A program made the position numbers and the translations under genes. A stretch of DNA of 64,000 nucleotides from Rhopalosiphum padi (lineage: Eukaryota > Arthropoda > Insecta > Hemiptera > Aphididae), in the NCBI RefSeq assembly GCF_020882245.1, contig NC_083599.1, forward strand, positions 43,612,748 through 43,676,747, written 5' to 3'. Position 1 is the stretch's first letter, and each line of letters begins with the position of its first letter. The notes below the pieces were generated by a model. The model made no database searches. It worked only from the letters and a program-made list of their open reading frames with translations, and had not been told where the DNA came from. This document shows positions 25,201 to 37,640 of this stretch, piece after piece.

Positions 25201-27226
25201 AACGATGAGCAACAGCATTAAAAACAGACACTTGTTCTCGTACACTGACACCGTTTGATGGTGGATTTGGTGGCGGTGTTGGGGGAGGCGGTGGTACATG
25301 TCTTGTCTTTCTATTAATTCCTTTTCCAGACCTCAGAAGCTTTAGATCGTCAACTAATTCTTGAGCTGGTACACTTTGACTCTAAAACATACCATGGTCA
25401 AAAATTGAAAAAATAAACCTGATATTGTATGATATGATGAATTTATCACAAGCCTATACACTTATAAATGTATATAGGTAATAAATTATATATAAATCAT
25501 AAGATGAAATGTGAATAGTTGAATTTGAATTGGCCAATATTTCAATATTTAAATTTAAATTTTTTCTCATGATTATTCTTTTTTCTAGGCATTGCCATAT
25601 GTGTTAACCCTCAACAGGCAAGGCCAGTCGCTCATGACCAAAACTCTTTTTAAAGTACTCCTCACCATAAAATATTATTGATAATCAGTTCTCCAGGGGC
25701 TATACCCTTTTTTTTTTTATTTAAAACAAATAGTTTCTTAATTTTTTTTTATTATCAAAATTAAATAGTTTATAAATAATTTTAAAACTCTTTTTGTACA
25801 TAAGTGTTTGTATTATGGATATACCTGTGTGAAAAAATTTTTAAGGTGAAATATTAAATAATCAAAACTTTTTAAATAGTTGTAAAAATGAATTAAAAGT
25901 ACTTGGGTCACCTTTGACCAGCGTTGTCTTTTTATCTGTCAAAGGTTAGTTTATTTTCAACCCCAATAATATAACCTTATAGGTAATCATTTTCCAAATA
26001 AAAACAATGATATATTGGTAATGGTCTATTGACCATTTGGTATTACGTACTTAATTAACTTGTAATTGCAAGAATGAAAGTCTTATGTTTGTTATTTTTA
26101 ATTTTAATTTTTGATACATGTATGAACAAATTAAAAACTATTAGTTATTATTAAAAACTAATTAACTAATTAAACTAAAAAAAAACTAATTAAAAATTAA
26201 AAACTATTAGTTATTATTATTTATTTTCAGTTTAAAAATATAAGTTTAAATTTTAAACAATAATAGTTGAAGAACAATAAATATTCTTTTGATAGAATTT
26301 TAGTACAAATTACTTCCAATAATTTCATTTCTAGTGTTATACATAACATAGAACATTATTCTTAAAAAAAAACTATTGTTATAATGTTATATATATTATG
26401 GATAGTATAATAAGTATCACCTAAATAGTAATATTTATTTTCTATAAAATTGCTATGAAATATGTAAAATTTATTAAATCCATAATTTATTATTTCTTAC
26501 TTGAAATATGTGCATCTCTGATCGTGAATCAACTTGACCAACTACAAATACTAGAATATTATTATAAATTTCCATTGGATCGTTACTCGTAAAAGCAGTT
26601 GGTTCTTTTACTAATGAAATTGGAAATCGTTCCATTACAACCTAAACAGAAATAGAGTGATTTATTTAAACAAAATAATATAAATATATTTGGTAGACAT
26701 CAATGTGTTTTTACTTACACCTGTTTCAAAATCCATTATCAAAACCCAAGATTGATCAAGACGCAGTTGCATTTTTTGTGACCAAATACCGTTTGATTTT
26801 TCAAGGTGCAATAGTCTCCTCATGCCATCAGCTGGATAAACTATACCAGTACTTTTCGAAACCGTAAATGTGGCTAAATGTTCGATTACATAAGTTGGAG
26901 CTGAATTATTTTCATCGCCATTCCTCTCCTCACCAGCCATACTTTGTTGGCCTCCATCTTAAAAATTTAAACAAAAATGATTAACTCAAGTGGGCTAAAT
27001 ACTTAATTTTTAAATGACTAATATGATTGTTTATTACCTGTTGAGTACCCATTTGAATTGACGCTGTTTCGATGGTAAGGCATTATTGGTTTTTCGTTTA
27101 GTTCTCTGTAAAATAAATATAATTAAATTTTGATATTTTTTAGAATTACATATTACAACATTTTAAAATATACCTTTTACTATTATTTCCTGGTTGTTGC
27201 ATCGACATATCTTTCAATCCAGGCAT
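19260..27226 (-). CDS. aru: EPS8-family signalling adaptor (arouser homologue)
   Basis: Thirteen coding exons, minus strand, about 726 residues: 27226-27174, 27105-27038, 26957-26719, 26641-26501, 25381-25204, 24669-24504, 24429-24309, 24221-23986, 23863-23698, 23616-23429, 21977-21680, 21304-21122, 19403-19260. All phases match. Seen: an N-terminal PTB domain (about residues 62-167, starting TYVIEHLATFTV), a proline-rich stretch VPPPPPTPPPNPP (about 196-210), the conserved EPS8 helical region (DGMLTMRAKPPPEIEFIDIF, then ELVHFLFTPLALIVDA and SPLLTRDAINLL), and an SH3-like domain near 585-645 (NDKELSVVRGELLEILDD, KWWKAR). It ends GKKGEFRYF, without the actin-binding C-terminal helical domain of vertebrate EPS8. 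The start is fixed by an in-frame TAA two codons upstream. Family role: links receptor tyrosine kinase signalling to Rac and actin; fly arouser affects ethanol sensitivity. Confidence 0.92.
19404..21121. other. Last intron of the EPS8-like gene, carrying a hAT-like insertion
   Basis: The intron runs from donor GTAAGT (21121-21116) to the acceptor at 19405-19404. Most of it is a 1.1-kb transposon-like insertion at 19847-20961, listed separately. The rest is AT-rich. Confidence 0.6.
19847..20961. mobile_element. hAT-like non-autonomous transposon with 9-bp target duplication
   Basis: Identical 9-bp flanks TTTATGAAC occur at 19838-19846 and 20962-20970. The ends are inverted: AGGTATCGGAACTTAATGC on the left and, on the other strand, CAAGGTCGGAACTTAATGC on the right. 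Inside both ends the word TGCATATT or a close variant is repeated (near 19868, 19887, 19962, 19971, 20863, 20918), like subterminal transposase-binding repeats. No transposase ORF. An 8-9-bp duplication plus short inverted ends fits the hAT superfamily. It interrupts the last intron of the EPS8-like gene. Confidence 0.65.
22080..22535. mobile_element. Fold-back MITE, copy 3
   Basis: A near-perfect palindromic centre: TTTAAGCGAGTTATGAGTAT near 22275 faces ATACTCATAACTTGCTTTAA near 22327. Further out, CATTATCTAGGGCATCTC near 22232 faces GAGATGTCCTAAATAGTAAT near 22372, and TTAGAGTGAAATTACC near 22192 faces GGTCATTTCACTCTAA near 22413. Outer arms: GTTTTCTCTCTTTGACCCAC near 22119 faces GTGGGTTAGAGAGATAATAA near 22496. 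The same core words occur in the copies near 0.9, 1.3, 38.9 and 59.7 kb. Confidence 0.65.
22915..23096. mobile_element. Pogo/Tigger-like MITE (182 bp) with TA duplication
   Basis: Flanked by TA on both sides (22913-22914 and 23097-23098). Left end CAGTAAATTCCCGTTACAAC; right end, on the other strand, CAGTAAAATCCCGTTACAAC. Internal repeats of the word GTTACAACGAAA occur. Inverted ends starting CAGT with a TA target are typical of the pogo branch of Tc1/mariner. Confidence 0.8.
24670..26500. other. Two adjacent EPS8-gene introns around the exon at 25204-25381
   Basis: The introns 24670-25203 and 25382-26500 are AT-rich. The second contains a piggyBac-like remnant (25608-25945) and, near 26128-26220, a local duplication of an ATTAAAAACTATTAG word. 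Nothing coding is seen outside the exon. Confidence 0.5.
25608..25945. mobile_element. Possible piggyBac-like MITE remnant
   Basis: The left end begins TTAA then CCCTCAACAGGCAAGGCCAG. The right end, read on the other strand, is CTAA then CCTTTGACAGATAAAAAGAC. The left subterminal GCCAGTCGCTCATGACC and the right CGCTGGTCAAAGGTGACC are also related. A TTAA-type target with CCYT tips suggests piggyBac. The right TTAA has decayed to TTAG and the arms are diverged, so this is tentative. Confidence 0.4.
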
Positions 27227-27254
27227 TTCTTAAAGCAGTAAATTGAGGCAACAT
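27183..27254 (-). promoter_or_regulatory. Upstream ORF overlapping the arouser start codon
   Basis: An ATG at 27254-27252 lies 28 nt upstream of the main ATG in another frame. It opens a 23-codon ORF ending at TAA 27185-27183, past the main start. It sits in what looks like the 5' UTR part of the first coding exon (acceptor TTTTAG at 27266-27261). The uATG has T at -3 (TTAGATG, weak); the main ATG has G at -3. Regulation by leaky scanning or reinitiation is inference. Confidence 0.45.
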
Positions 27255-27261
27255 CTAAGCC

Positions 27262-30200
27262 TAAAATAAAAACATACAAATTAAATATTTATTTATTACA
27301 ATATAACTAAAAAAAATTAAATTATTATGTTTAAATTAGTTATAATAATATTATTTATATACTGTTGGCAAAATGTAATATTATAATTTTATAAACATAA
27401 TCTAGATTATAATATTTTTACAATTTCTTAAATATAATACAGGGAAAAAATATTTTTAGAAAATGTCTCTTTTACTTTTTTATCTATAAGAATCAATATA
27501 TTGTAAATCTTAACTAAATATTTTGTATTTTGTAATGTTTTAAATCACTTTTTAAATAATTCATTGTAGCCTGTAGGCAACTGTACACAAATATAAATAG
27601 TCTACATAAGTACAATTATACAAATTATAAATTATTAGGTTGTACTTATATGGCTAAGTGCTATATTTTTTTTTTACATATGTTTTTAAAATGCTTAGAA
27701 GTATCTACTTAATTATAATTTATAACAACTGATAACAAATTAACATGTATATTGTACACAAATATATATATATATATATATATGTATATGTAAAATTTCT
27801 TAATATATATTTTGTTATTGTTATGAATTTAGGCTCAATACAAATTAACAAATCTATTTAACTATTATTTTTAGTTTAAAGTTAAAATCATAAACGACTT
27901 ATAAATATAATTATTATTCAAACTTAAGATTTTAATTGCTGAATAATATAAATAATATAATATTCCCTTTATCATTTAATCTACAATTTGCAAAACTTAA
28001 AGAAGTAAAACTAAATTGGGAAGCAATTTTAAACATGAAATACAATTGATAAGTTTGACTATTTGAGTAAAATTTGATGGGTAGTAAAGGTAGGAAGATT
28101 GTGCATCAAATATGATACTCAAAGTAGCCAATTTTTTCATTGTAACTACTAACTACAGTTCAGATTTATGCAAGTGAAATCATACTACAGGCTCCTATAA
28201 TGTACGGTTATAAAGATTTTCTTATATAAAATAAAACAATCTAATTATGGTGGCTATCATGATAATAACTAACAAAGATCAAACAAATAAGATCAGCCTA
28301 TTATCACGATTACAAATATATAAGTATGCACTACAATAGTAACATACTTAAATTACTAGGTATGTAATAAAATATCAAATTTAATCTTTACAAAAAAAAT
28401 TCGTTCTTCCTAGGTACTTAAAAGAGTATAATAAAGACTTTATGGTAGGTACCTATTATATTATAATATAATTTACAATAACATAGAATCCACATCATAT
28501 TATATTATTGTGTTATCCCGGACTTAAAATACTTCCAAATCCCGATATTTATCCTCCTGCAATTTAGAACAGGAGAATGTTATTTCGATTTTCGAGTTGA
28601 AGTAATGCGGAAAAAATTATATTACCTTCACTATAAATTCGATAATACTAAATACCAATGTATAAAGAAAAAATTATTTTTTTCTTTAATAGATTAATAT
28701 TATTCTAATCGGCTGTTTATGAAAAAAAAAGTTCAATAAACAAAGTTTATAATATATTTTAGATTTATAAATAAATAATAATCGTTTACATGGTTATTAA
28801 AAATATTAATAAATAAAATATCTTAGACTGGTTTAAAAACAAAATTGTATCTACAAATTCGAATCAAATAAAATGTTTGTGGAAACTACATAAATGTTAT
28901 AAGGTATAATTATTTAATAACCAATATAGATCCTTCCATCTTTTAAATAAAATTATCAGCTATACCTTATATAGGTAGTTCTATACTTCTATATAATACT
29001 TTATATTATTTATTTTCTTTTTCGTAAGACACCGACACTTGAGGAAACTAATTTCGCATAATTCAGACTGCTGGCCTTGTTTATTGTTTAAAACAATTCG
29101 TTACATTAACTATTAACAATTATACATTTAACTGCAACTACAATAATAGTTCTTTAATACCTACGATAGTATCTGATTCTTTCACTTTCTTTAAGATTGT
29201 AGTACTCGTAGGTTTCTTTGAATACTGAATTATAGGTTTTATACAATATACATCCATTAACTATTTCGGCACAAACGTTTATAAATTCAGTGTTTTAAAA
29301 TTAAAATACCCGGTACAGACGTATCGGTATATAGATACGTTTTTCATTAATAAAAACGTTCATTTTTTTCTTCAATTGCATATGTAGGTATTTACTATTT
29401 AGTATTCCAACGCCCATTAATGCTATTATACCTAACTATCGTAATCGTATATCTAAGAGAATGTGTAATTGGCATGCCGTTTACTATCGTCACCCATCCG
29501 GAATGTAGCTATGCTTGACACGGTTCAACTCTAGACCTGGAATACATATTATTATATCTGAAGTATATAACCAGTTGGCCGCTGTGCCATGCAGGTTGTC
29601 TACGTATTATACGTCTGCATACCTACCTACTAGTTTATGATAATATTTTGAAATGCTATTTTCTTTCTAAATCTCAGGTACAAAACATGTAAATAATATA
29701 TTTTCTGTAAAATAGTCAATGATATATAAAGCTTATTTTAAAATACAAATCATAGTAAACAAAATAATAATACAATAATTATTATTTTATATTCATATAA
29801 AAATGTATGTATGTTTTGGATAATGATGACATATTTTACACCTATGCAATACCTAATTATTTTATTATATTTTATTATATTATATTATTATTTATTACAA
29901 ATAAAAAAATACTAACATCAAAATATAATACTTATCACACGCGTTATGATTTAAATTAAATTGGTTAAATATTTTTCATTCATTAATTATTCATTATGTT
30001 TTCATTTATATAAACAAAAATTAAACAACGAACGAGCATGTAATCATTGTAAACAACATTTTTAATAATTATTTGTACTCTACGTCGTTATAATAGACTT
30101 ATGCAGTTGTTCTGGGTTGATGGAAATTTAGTGAACAGAAAATAAAAACAGATACTAATAAATGTTCTTCACGGATTAGTTCGCATTTGTCACGTACAGA

Positions 30201-33200
30201 TTTAAAACAGGCATGCAACTGAATATTGATTGATAAAATATAAAATAACGGTAGTCACAATATTTTGTTAAATGACAGTGTTATGAATAAAATTTAAAAA
30301 GTATGCGACGTTCACAGACGTCACCTACTATATAATAATAGTATAAGTGTATTGGCATTATTGGTATATATAATGAAATATAAGTAGTTGTACTTCAAGA
30401 GGTGAATATAAAAGCTAAATTATACATATAGGTATAAAAACATGCTTTATTTTAAAATAACATAAATATTTAAAAATTACACCAATTATAAATTATATGT
30501 AAAAAATTAGATATTTATTTAAAACATATGGCTGCATGTGCTTACATAAATTAGTTTTCTTAACATTCGTATATAATTAGATGTATTTAATATGAACATG
30601 AGGATAAAATCTGTCTGTTTGATTTTTTCATAGAATTAGGTATTAATTACATCAATATTCAACAAATAGATAAGGTATACGGTATACGTTTGTTTTTTTC
30701 ATTACTTTATTACAAATATAGGCACATACTTAGTTATTATTTTTTTTTTTTTGTTAATGACGTTTTTATTTTCAAGAATTTTCGTTACTACATATGGACT
30801 TATAGGCATATAACTGCAGGTATAGAAATTTCAAAGTGAATCCGTTGAAACAAATTAACGTGCAAAGTTTTTTTTTAACTCACTGGTATATTATGCAACA
30901 TAATAGTTTAACTGTTTGTTGGAATATATTAAAACTCTCTTGTATTCTTATGCAGTGTTGTGCCATTATAATATTTTTTTCTGAATGCGTTGCCAACAGA
31001 TTCCTGTGCGGTCGTAGTATTAAATCAGAGGTCATTATCATTTCATTGCATTTAATCGAGTAGGTACAGCTACCAACTAAAGTACGATTTACTCAACCTT
31101 TAGTTTAGGTTAAATTTACAGAAATTAATAATAATACATACCTACTTGTGAAAGATTATTTTATAACAATTAACAATTAATAATATAAGGTATAATAAAA
31201 TGTGTCATCGTTTTTTAAATGTATAGTATGAGTTGTAACATGTAAGTTACACTTACAATTTATCAATGTTATTTGTAGTATTTGCATATGATTTGTATTC
31301 AGTTACATATATTTTTTTAATATTTAGATACGTATTGTTCTTCAAATGATACATAGAATATTACACATGTAGTAGTAACATTTTAACATATTTCATGATA
31401 CAATAACATAACTATATATAGTACATAGCTTATCTAATAGTTTAACCCTCTGCAGTATTCAATTAGTATGAAATTAGTTGAAAGTTGTGGAAGAACGATA
31501 TTGACAAAAACGGAAGATTCGAGTCTACAGTAAATCATAAAGAGAAATCGTTATCGTAAAAGTGTTTTTTTTTTATCAGAATTTATTAATCTTCCCACCC
31601 AACAACTTTTCGGCTCTTGGGTTTTGTTTTTGAATAAGTATTTATTGATTAAAAATTAATAAAAATATACTATATTATACATTTTGAAAAATTAACTTTA
31701 ATTTTCAATTGTATTTAATTGATTAATTTTTGAGGGCCTAAATATATTTTAAAATTGTTAAATGTATTTTACTGAAACCAATCAATGAAAAAAATAGTTA
31801 TTACTTTAAATCATCAACCGTTTAACTAAAATATTAAATAATTTATCATGCTGCAGAAGTATGACGTAGGAAGTAAATTTTTTGTGTTTATTTTCTTATC
31901 TTAACAATCAATTATTATTATTTTTTATCTTAAATAACTTATATTTAAAAAAATTATTTAATCAAAATAATTAACAACTCATTCATCTCATTTTTTTTTA
32001 TCTAATTATGTACCCTCCTATATTTGTAATTAAAATTAAATTTCTTATGTTTTCACTTCACATTTTAAATTACAAGTTAATTATGATTTTATATTATATC
32101 ATAATAGTTAGTTATCTAAAAATGCAATAATAGCAATTATAATAGTGATTAGTGAATAATAATCGTAAATCAAATTGCCTTTAAAATAATATACCTACTA
32201 AAAATCGTTGAAAATAATGTAATAAATCGCGAATAAGAAAGTTTGAAAATTAAGAATATAGGAACTATATATACTTATGAATTATGACTTTATAAGTTAT
32301 TATTCATTAGTGTGAAATATTGAGAGTAAAATATGTATAAATACGATAGGTAAATTTCGATTTTTGATAGAATTTCTTTTATTAGTTTACACGTTATGTG
32401 ATTAAAGTAGGCTTTATACATGAGTGAAATACCCGTGTTAATGTTAGTATACAGTTAAGGTCATACAATTTAAAACTGATTAAATTCAGCTAATATCTAT
32501 TAGATATAAATACATATTGATTTAAATAAGTTTTCAGTTAATACTACATGTATCTGCAATAAGTGCAACATATATAAGCCTTTATATGTATCACTTTTTA
32601 TAACCAGTATAATCAGTTGCTTAGCCTTATATTTATAATTGTTGTATTATTAAATTTAACTTATATGGAATCATTGAAATGAGTGAAAAGGGTAGCTTCT
32701 CCAGAAATAATATATTATAATAATACCCGCTTTAGTTTAATTATAAAACAATATATACCTATATAGATATTATTTTATCAAACATGAATTTATATTAACC
32801 TATCTAACCTACATTGTTTTTAATAAAGATTCTTACTTAATGAATAAGTAACACTAAAACTATGATATTGACTACCAGATTGGTACCTACTGAAAATTTT
32901 TATTGATACAATTCCATTAAATTATATAGTGGAATGGAGCAAGCCACATTATTACAATATCGTTATTTGCAATTCACATCCCTTAATTGTTAATAAATGT
33001 ATATAGTCGGGTATAAATACTGTAATATAATACTAATTAATCATATAAATCGAAATTTTTGTTTTAATTAGTATTTGTAGCTATTAGTCCCTAACACGAA
33101 ATTTCTAAAAATGTCTTGCGTGTTATGTCTATTTTATAGGTACAGGCACACTTTTGTAAAATATAACGCAATTTAATAATTTAATTAATCAACTCATTAA

Positions 33201-35730
33201 TTCAATAATCCAAACCTAGCTCTCGTCAATAAGGCGCGAGAACGAAGTGAACATCATAATAATATAGAATTCTTCACGCTTTACCATATATACCAATAAT
33301 ATATTATGTGCAGCTTGGTAAACATTTCCATTTTATCCTCGACATACTGTGGGATAATATGATAATGAACTCATACAGCATAAAAATACATTCACATTCA
33401 CCCGGCCGAGTAGGATATTTATTTATCTACATCCTAGGGCTATTTGGACCGATTAGTGTATATTATCATACATTTAAATTAAAACATACCTATATACTTT
33501 AACATATTATAATAAATATACGGATATGTTATATGTAACATATCGACGAATGGTTATTAAATTTATTGTTATTTCGTGACGAAATTATATTTCGTCATAC
33601 GCATATGTAACTACGCAAATAATCTTCATACTGTATACCTAATAGTATAATATAGTACCCAAAACAACTCAGGTCTCAGATCCACAAAAAAAAAATTTTT
33701 TAATAATATATTAAAACTAAAATTGGACAAATAATTATCTAAAAGAATTCTTTGCTAGATCATATAAGTTTAATTTACCTATGTACATTTAAACTAGTTA
33801 TTGTTTTGGAACTGCATGTATTTAAATTATATTTGTCAGAACCTTTCTACCGAAGAAACTAGAAAACAAAATGTTTTTAAAAATAATAGGTAGTTTTATG
33901 ATTACTTTAATAAAACTATTTTATAATTATTATATACTTTTAGTACCTATATTTATTTATATTTTATATATAATAGTTACAGCTGTTCTTGTGATATACT
34001 GTATATAGGTACACACCTCTTATATCGGCTGTACCCACAATGGATAAATATTATACATTGCAACGAAAGCCTACCTATGTAACAGACTTAAGATACGTAC
34101 CTAAATACATAATATCGAACAATAAATATTAAATATTGTGGCGTATTATTAAAATTATTATTACTATGCCGCGAAATGACTAAATAACAACATAATAATG
34201 GATACCGAAGGTCATCAAAATGCCACACCTATATGTGCGCGGATCGTTTTGACATTCCAGAACGTTTTTCACCACCACATAATGCATACCTATATAATAT
34301 ATACATCGCAACCTGAATGCGTGAATACAATATTACATTGTACGGCCATATGGGTATATACATCAACATTCAGTTGGATTATAATACAATATATACATAT
34401 ATATATATTTAGAACATATAGTATTAATTAATGATAACTGCAATAAAATGCGTATTAGGTATAGGCGTATAGTTACGATTATATATTTACTATGCAATGC
34501 GTGTCATTAGGTCCTATGTCACGTTTTCGCATAAATAATCGCAATGTGTACGTTAAATATATAATATATTTATTATAGTTGGTTCTTTGTTTATATGCAA
34601 GTACCTATATAATATATCGCGTACACCCAAATTAATTTTGATCATTCCACATAGATAAAAATCGATTATTGACTAGTGCAGCACGTCAACAGCGGTTAAG
34701 TAACGTATTACATATAAGTAAATAATATGCTTACATTAAATCTGGGACACCATAATATACAATATTCAATAACCTCTCTTGAACTAGAATCGAATAGCCG
34801 AATCGTTGAAATTTCAAAGTGACGCCGAGCAGACACGCATATTAAATAATAATAACTCCGTTGAAGTCTCCGGGCAGGTTTTCGCGATCAATAGTATACG
34901 GAAAACGAGCATATATCGTACGCATATTCGATTGCACATTTTTATTATTTTTATATTATAAAATGAACACAATATTTTTTACTTATCTCGATTTTGCGGG
35001 TAATACAAGTGATAAGCGATTTTGATTTAGCTCAAAGGAGTTTTCATCACATACGTGTATAGTACCAATATTAATAGGTAATATGGCTAGTATGTACCTA
35101 TAATACTACCTACCAGATTAATAATAATGAGTTTTACACCTGTTACATTGTAGTTACGTCTAATCTCAGCGAATATAGATACATATATATATAAAATACA
35201 TGATCGTGTACTGGCATAATCCAGTGAAAGGAATACTGCTGCGATACTGTTGTTGCAGAAATTTCCGTGGTACAGCATACGCATTCTATCGAAACGAATA
35301 TTATACCTATGGTTTCTATCTAGTCCCTATCTGTATATTTGTCCAACTGTCCCTATAATATTATATTTATAAATTATTTTATTGATTATACTTTGCATAC
35401 CTAATTTAAATAATAATTATACGATTTCCGTTGGAAGAAATAACACAGAAATCCATATGAATTGTAATACGTCGAAATACGTTGGCTACACCCGCAATTA
35501 CAATACACCTTTAACCGATTTGCGCACATGATTTATATTACAATACCCATCACAACAGAAACGAATCTAACATTTTTATTTGCTATTTGGAATTTATTTA
35601 AGTACCTATAACGACTTATATAGTTATATAATAGTTATAATAATTTCGCCTGCAACCTATTATAAACGAGTGCTTATAAAACCATTAAATCTACACTGAC
35701 GAATTCGACGGAATCGCGAGTTTTACGTAC
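27262..35730. other. Probable first (5' UTR) intron of the EPS8-like gene
   Basis: The acceptor upstream of the first coding exon is at 27262-27261 on the minus strand. A strong candidate minus-strand donor, exon end CTATCGAG then GTACGTAAA, is at 35730-35722. If both are used, this 8.5-kb stretch is one intron. Its content is AT-rich, with an (AT)n run near 27763-27783. I see no protein-like ORF, and no clear transposon ends, between 28 and 35.7 kb. Confidence 0.4.
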
Positions 35731-37130
35731 CTCGATAGCAACGACCAGCAGCGGCGATGAGACAAACATGTGTGAACTGATAGAAATATCTATAAATCTG
35801 GATCTATAGATCTACTGCAAAGACACACGCCTCGAAAGTAGCAGACAGTTGCTACTATTACACATGTATTTTTGCAGTGGCAATTCGTTGTCGTCGTTAC
35901 GCCGTTGACGATGATGATGATGTGCGATGTCGCCTCAAGTCTTTTCGGTCCACGAATTTCCCCGACGACTGCGGTATACAATTTGCAACACTATAATTTA
36001 GTATATCGTTTGCGATGAGGATACTCGGGATATTATTTTTAATTATTTTTCATCGTCTGTCATCCCCGAGCAGACGGACGGCGCGAATGGGCGAAAGAGA
36101 TAGACGGAGAGAGAGTGCGGGCAGCCGTATTGTTTATGGTAACTATAATATAATGCCTACCTGACTGGCTCTACCTACAATATAATGTGTACGCAATGAA
36201 TAATATTATTACGATATTACATCGACCGTCGACGAATAATAGCGCGGAACTCTCTTCGTATATTATATGATACTGGTAAGACAAATTGTTACCTACAAAC
36301 TATCGGCAACGAAGACGAATGCACAGAGTACCTATACGGATGGCGTACAACGCGAGAGATTCCGACGGATTCGGCGACTGTACTGGCACGGGAAAAGAGA
36401 AACACGCACGGCGGCGGCGGAGAAAACACAAAAACGCGAAACGCGAAACGTCGACCGTCGGCGTGTGCGTGCGCGTGTGCGCGCTGTTGCAGCGGTTGTG
36501 AAAGCCGCTCGCGACCGTCGTCGTCGAAGTGTGTGTGTTCAGTATATACCTACACCTGTACGGCTCCCCCGAGTAAGTACGGCGACGATGATGATGACGA
36601 TGACGATGGAGGTAATGATTAATGACGATGATGATGATGGTGATGACGACGATGACGATGACGATAATAATAACACGTACCAACAGCAATACGCGATACG
36701 CGGCCGGCGAGAACAGGTGCCCGTCCGCCCTACCTTATTGCTGCAGCGTTGTTGTATTGTTGTCGTTGCGTAGCACGCTCGACTCCGGTTACTGGTTATA
36801 GGTACTCTATCTACCTGACGGCGAACGGCCGCGTCACGATACTAAATATTATGTTATATGCGTTTCATACATATCTATATACACACTTAGAGGTACCTAA
36901 TCCAGCGTGCACCTGCAGCTGCAGCTGGCTCTATTATCGTACTTACCTACCGACCTACCATACGTAATTTTTGTTTTTTTTTTTTTTTTTTATTATTATT
37001 CATTAATTTCGTGTTCTATTTGGGTGATAGTACTGTCGCCGTCACAGTGTGACGTACCGACGTGTGTGGCACATTATATGTATACGGTCACACGGGTAGG
37101 TACATTGAATTTTAGGAAACGATGAACCAA
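35700..37130 (-). promoter_or_regulatory. GC/CpG-rich island, probable promoter and 5' UTR exon region of the EPS8-like gene
   Basis: In an otherwise AT-rich window this stretch is rich in CG dinucleotides (for example GCAGACGGACGGCGCGAATG at 36071-36090 and the area 36340-36850). Minus-strand donor-like sites occur at 35730 (GTACGT), 36160 (CAG then GTAGGC) and 36946 (GTAAGT), compatible with alternative non-coding first exons of the downstream minus-strand gene. An imperfect GAY trinucleotide repeat lies at about 36577-36670. The 168-codon plus-strand ORF here is low-complexity (Arg-rich then Asp/Asn runs) and I do not call it a gene. Confidence 0.45.
36577..36670. repeat. Imperfect (GAY)n trinucleotide repeat
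   Basis: Runs of GAT and GAC triplets (GACGATGATGATGACGATG and similar) with interruptions, inside the CpG-rich island. Confidence 0.85.
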
Positions 37131-37199
37131 AAGATAATTAGACTGTATTATAAGAACACGTTTTACCGGAAGCTTCTTTTTTATCAGTTAATTTTGACA

Positions 37200-37640
37200 A
37201 TAATTAAAACATATTTTAGATACTGAGCGAAGCGATAAATATATAGGTATGTCAATAATAGCCATGTACATATATTATGTATATAGGTACACTTGTATCA
37301 ATTGTCTTTTTAAAACGAATAAAATGCTTTAATCATTAATACCTATTGAAAGTGGCTTGTGGAAACAAATCTAATATAAAATTACTTTGTACTTCGGGAT
37401 AGGGCCAAACGTATAAAAATTTCAAATAATTTTTAAAATAATCAAGAAAACGAAAAAATAAAAGAATTATTGAAAAATGGAAATATTTACAAAACCCCTT
37501 TTTGTACTTATAATAATTAAAAAATGAGTACTAACTATACTAAGTAACTACTTGAAATGTTCACGAATTTTCTAGACATGATAAAATTTTCCGATTTTAA
37601 CGAGACTAGGGTTGGTTACTTTAAAACTGTAGAATTTTTT
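37200..37640. repeat. Dispersed repeat, GCGAAG..GATAAATA family, copy A
   Basis: Starts near CTGAGCGAAGCGATAAATA (37204-37222). Downstream it has AAATAATTTTTAAAATAATC and AAGAAAACGAAAAAATAAAA, in the same order as the copy at 39.9-40.2 kb. No coding potential. Boundaries are approximate. Confidence 0.4.

Noticed and set aside
36267..36773. 168-codon plus-strand ORF in the CpG island, with an overlapping antisense ORF of 129 codons
   Set aside because: Composition follows the local GAY repeat and CG-rich DNA (Arg-rich then Asp/Asn runs). No domain, and ORFs open in several frames at once, as expected from GC-rich DNA with few stops.
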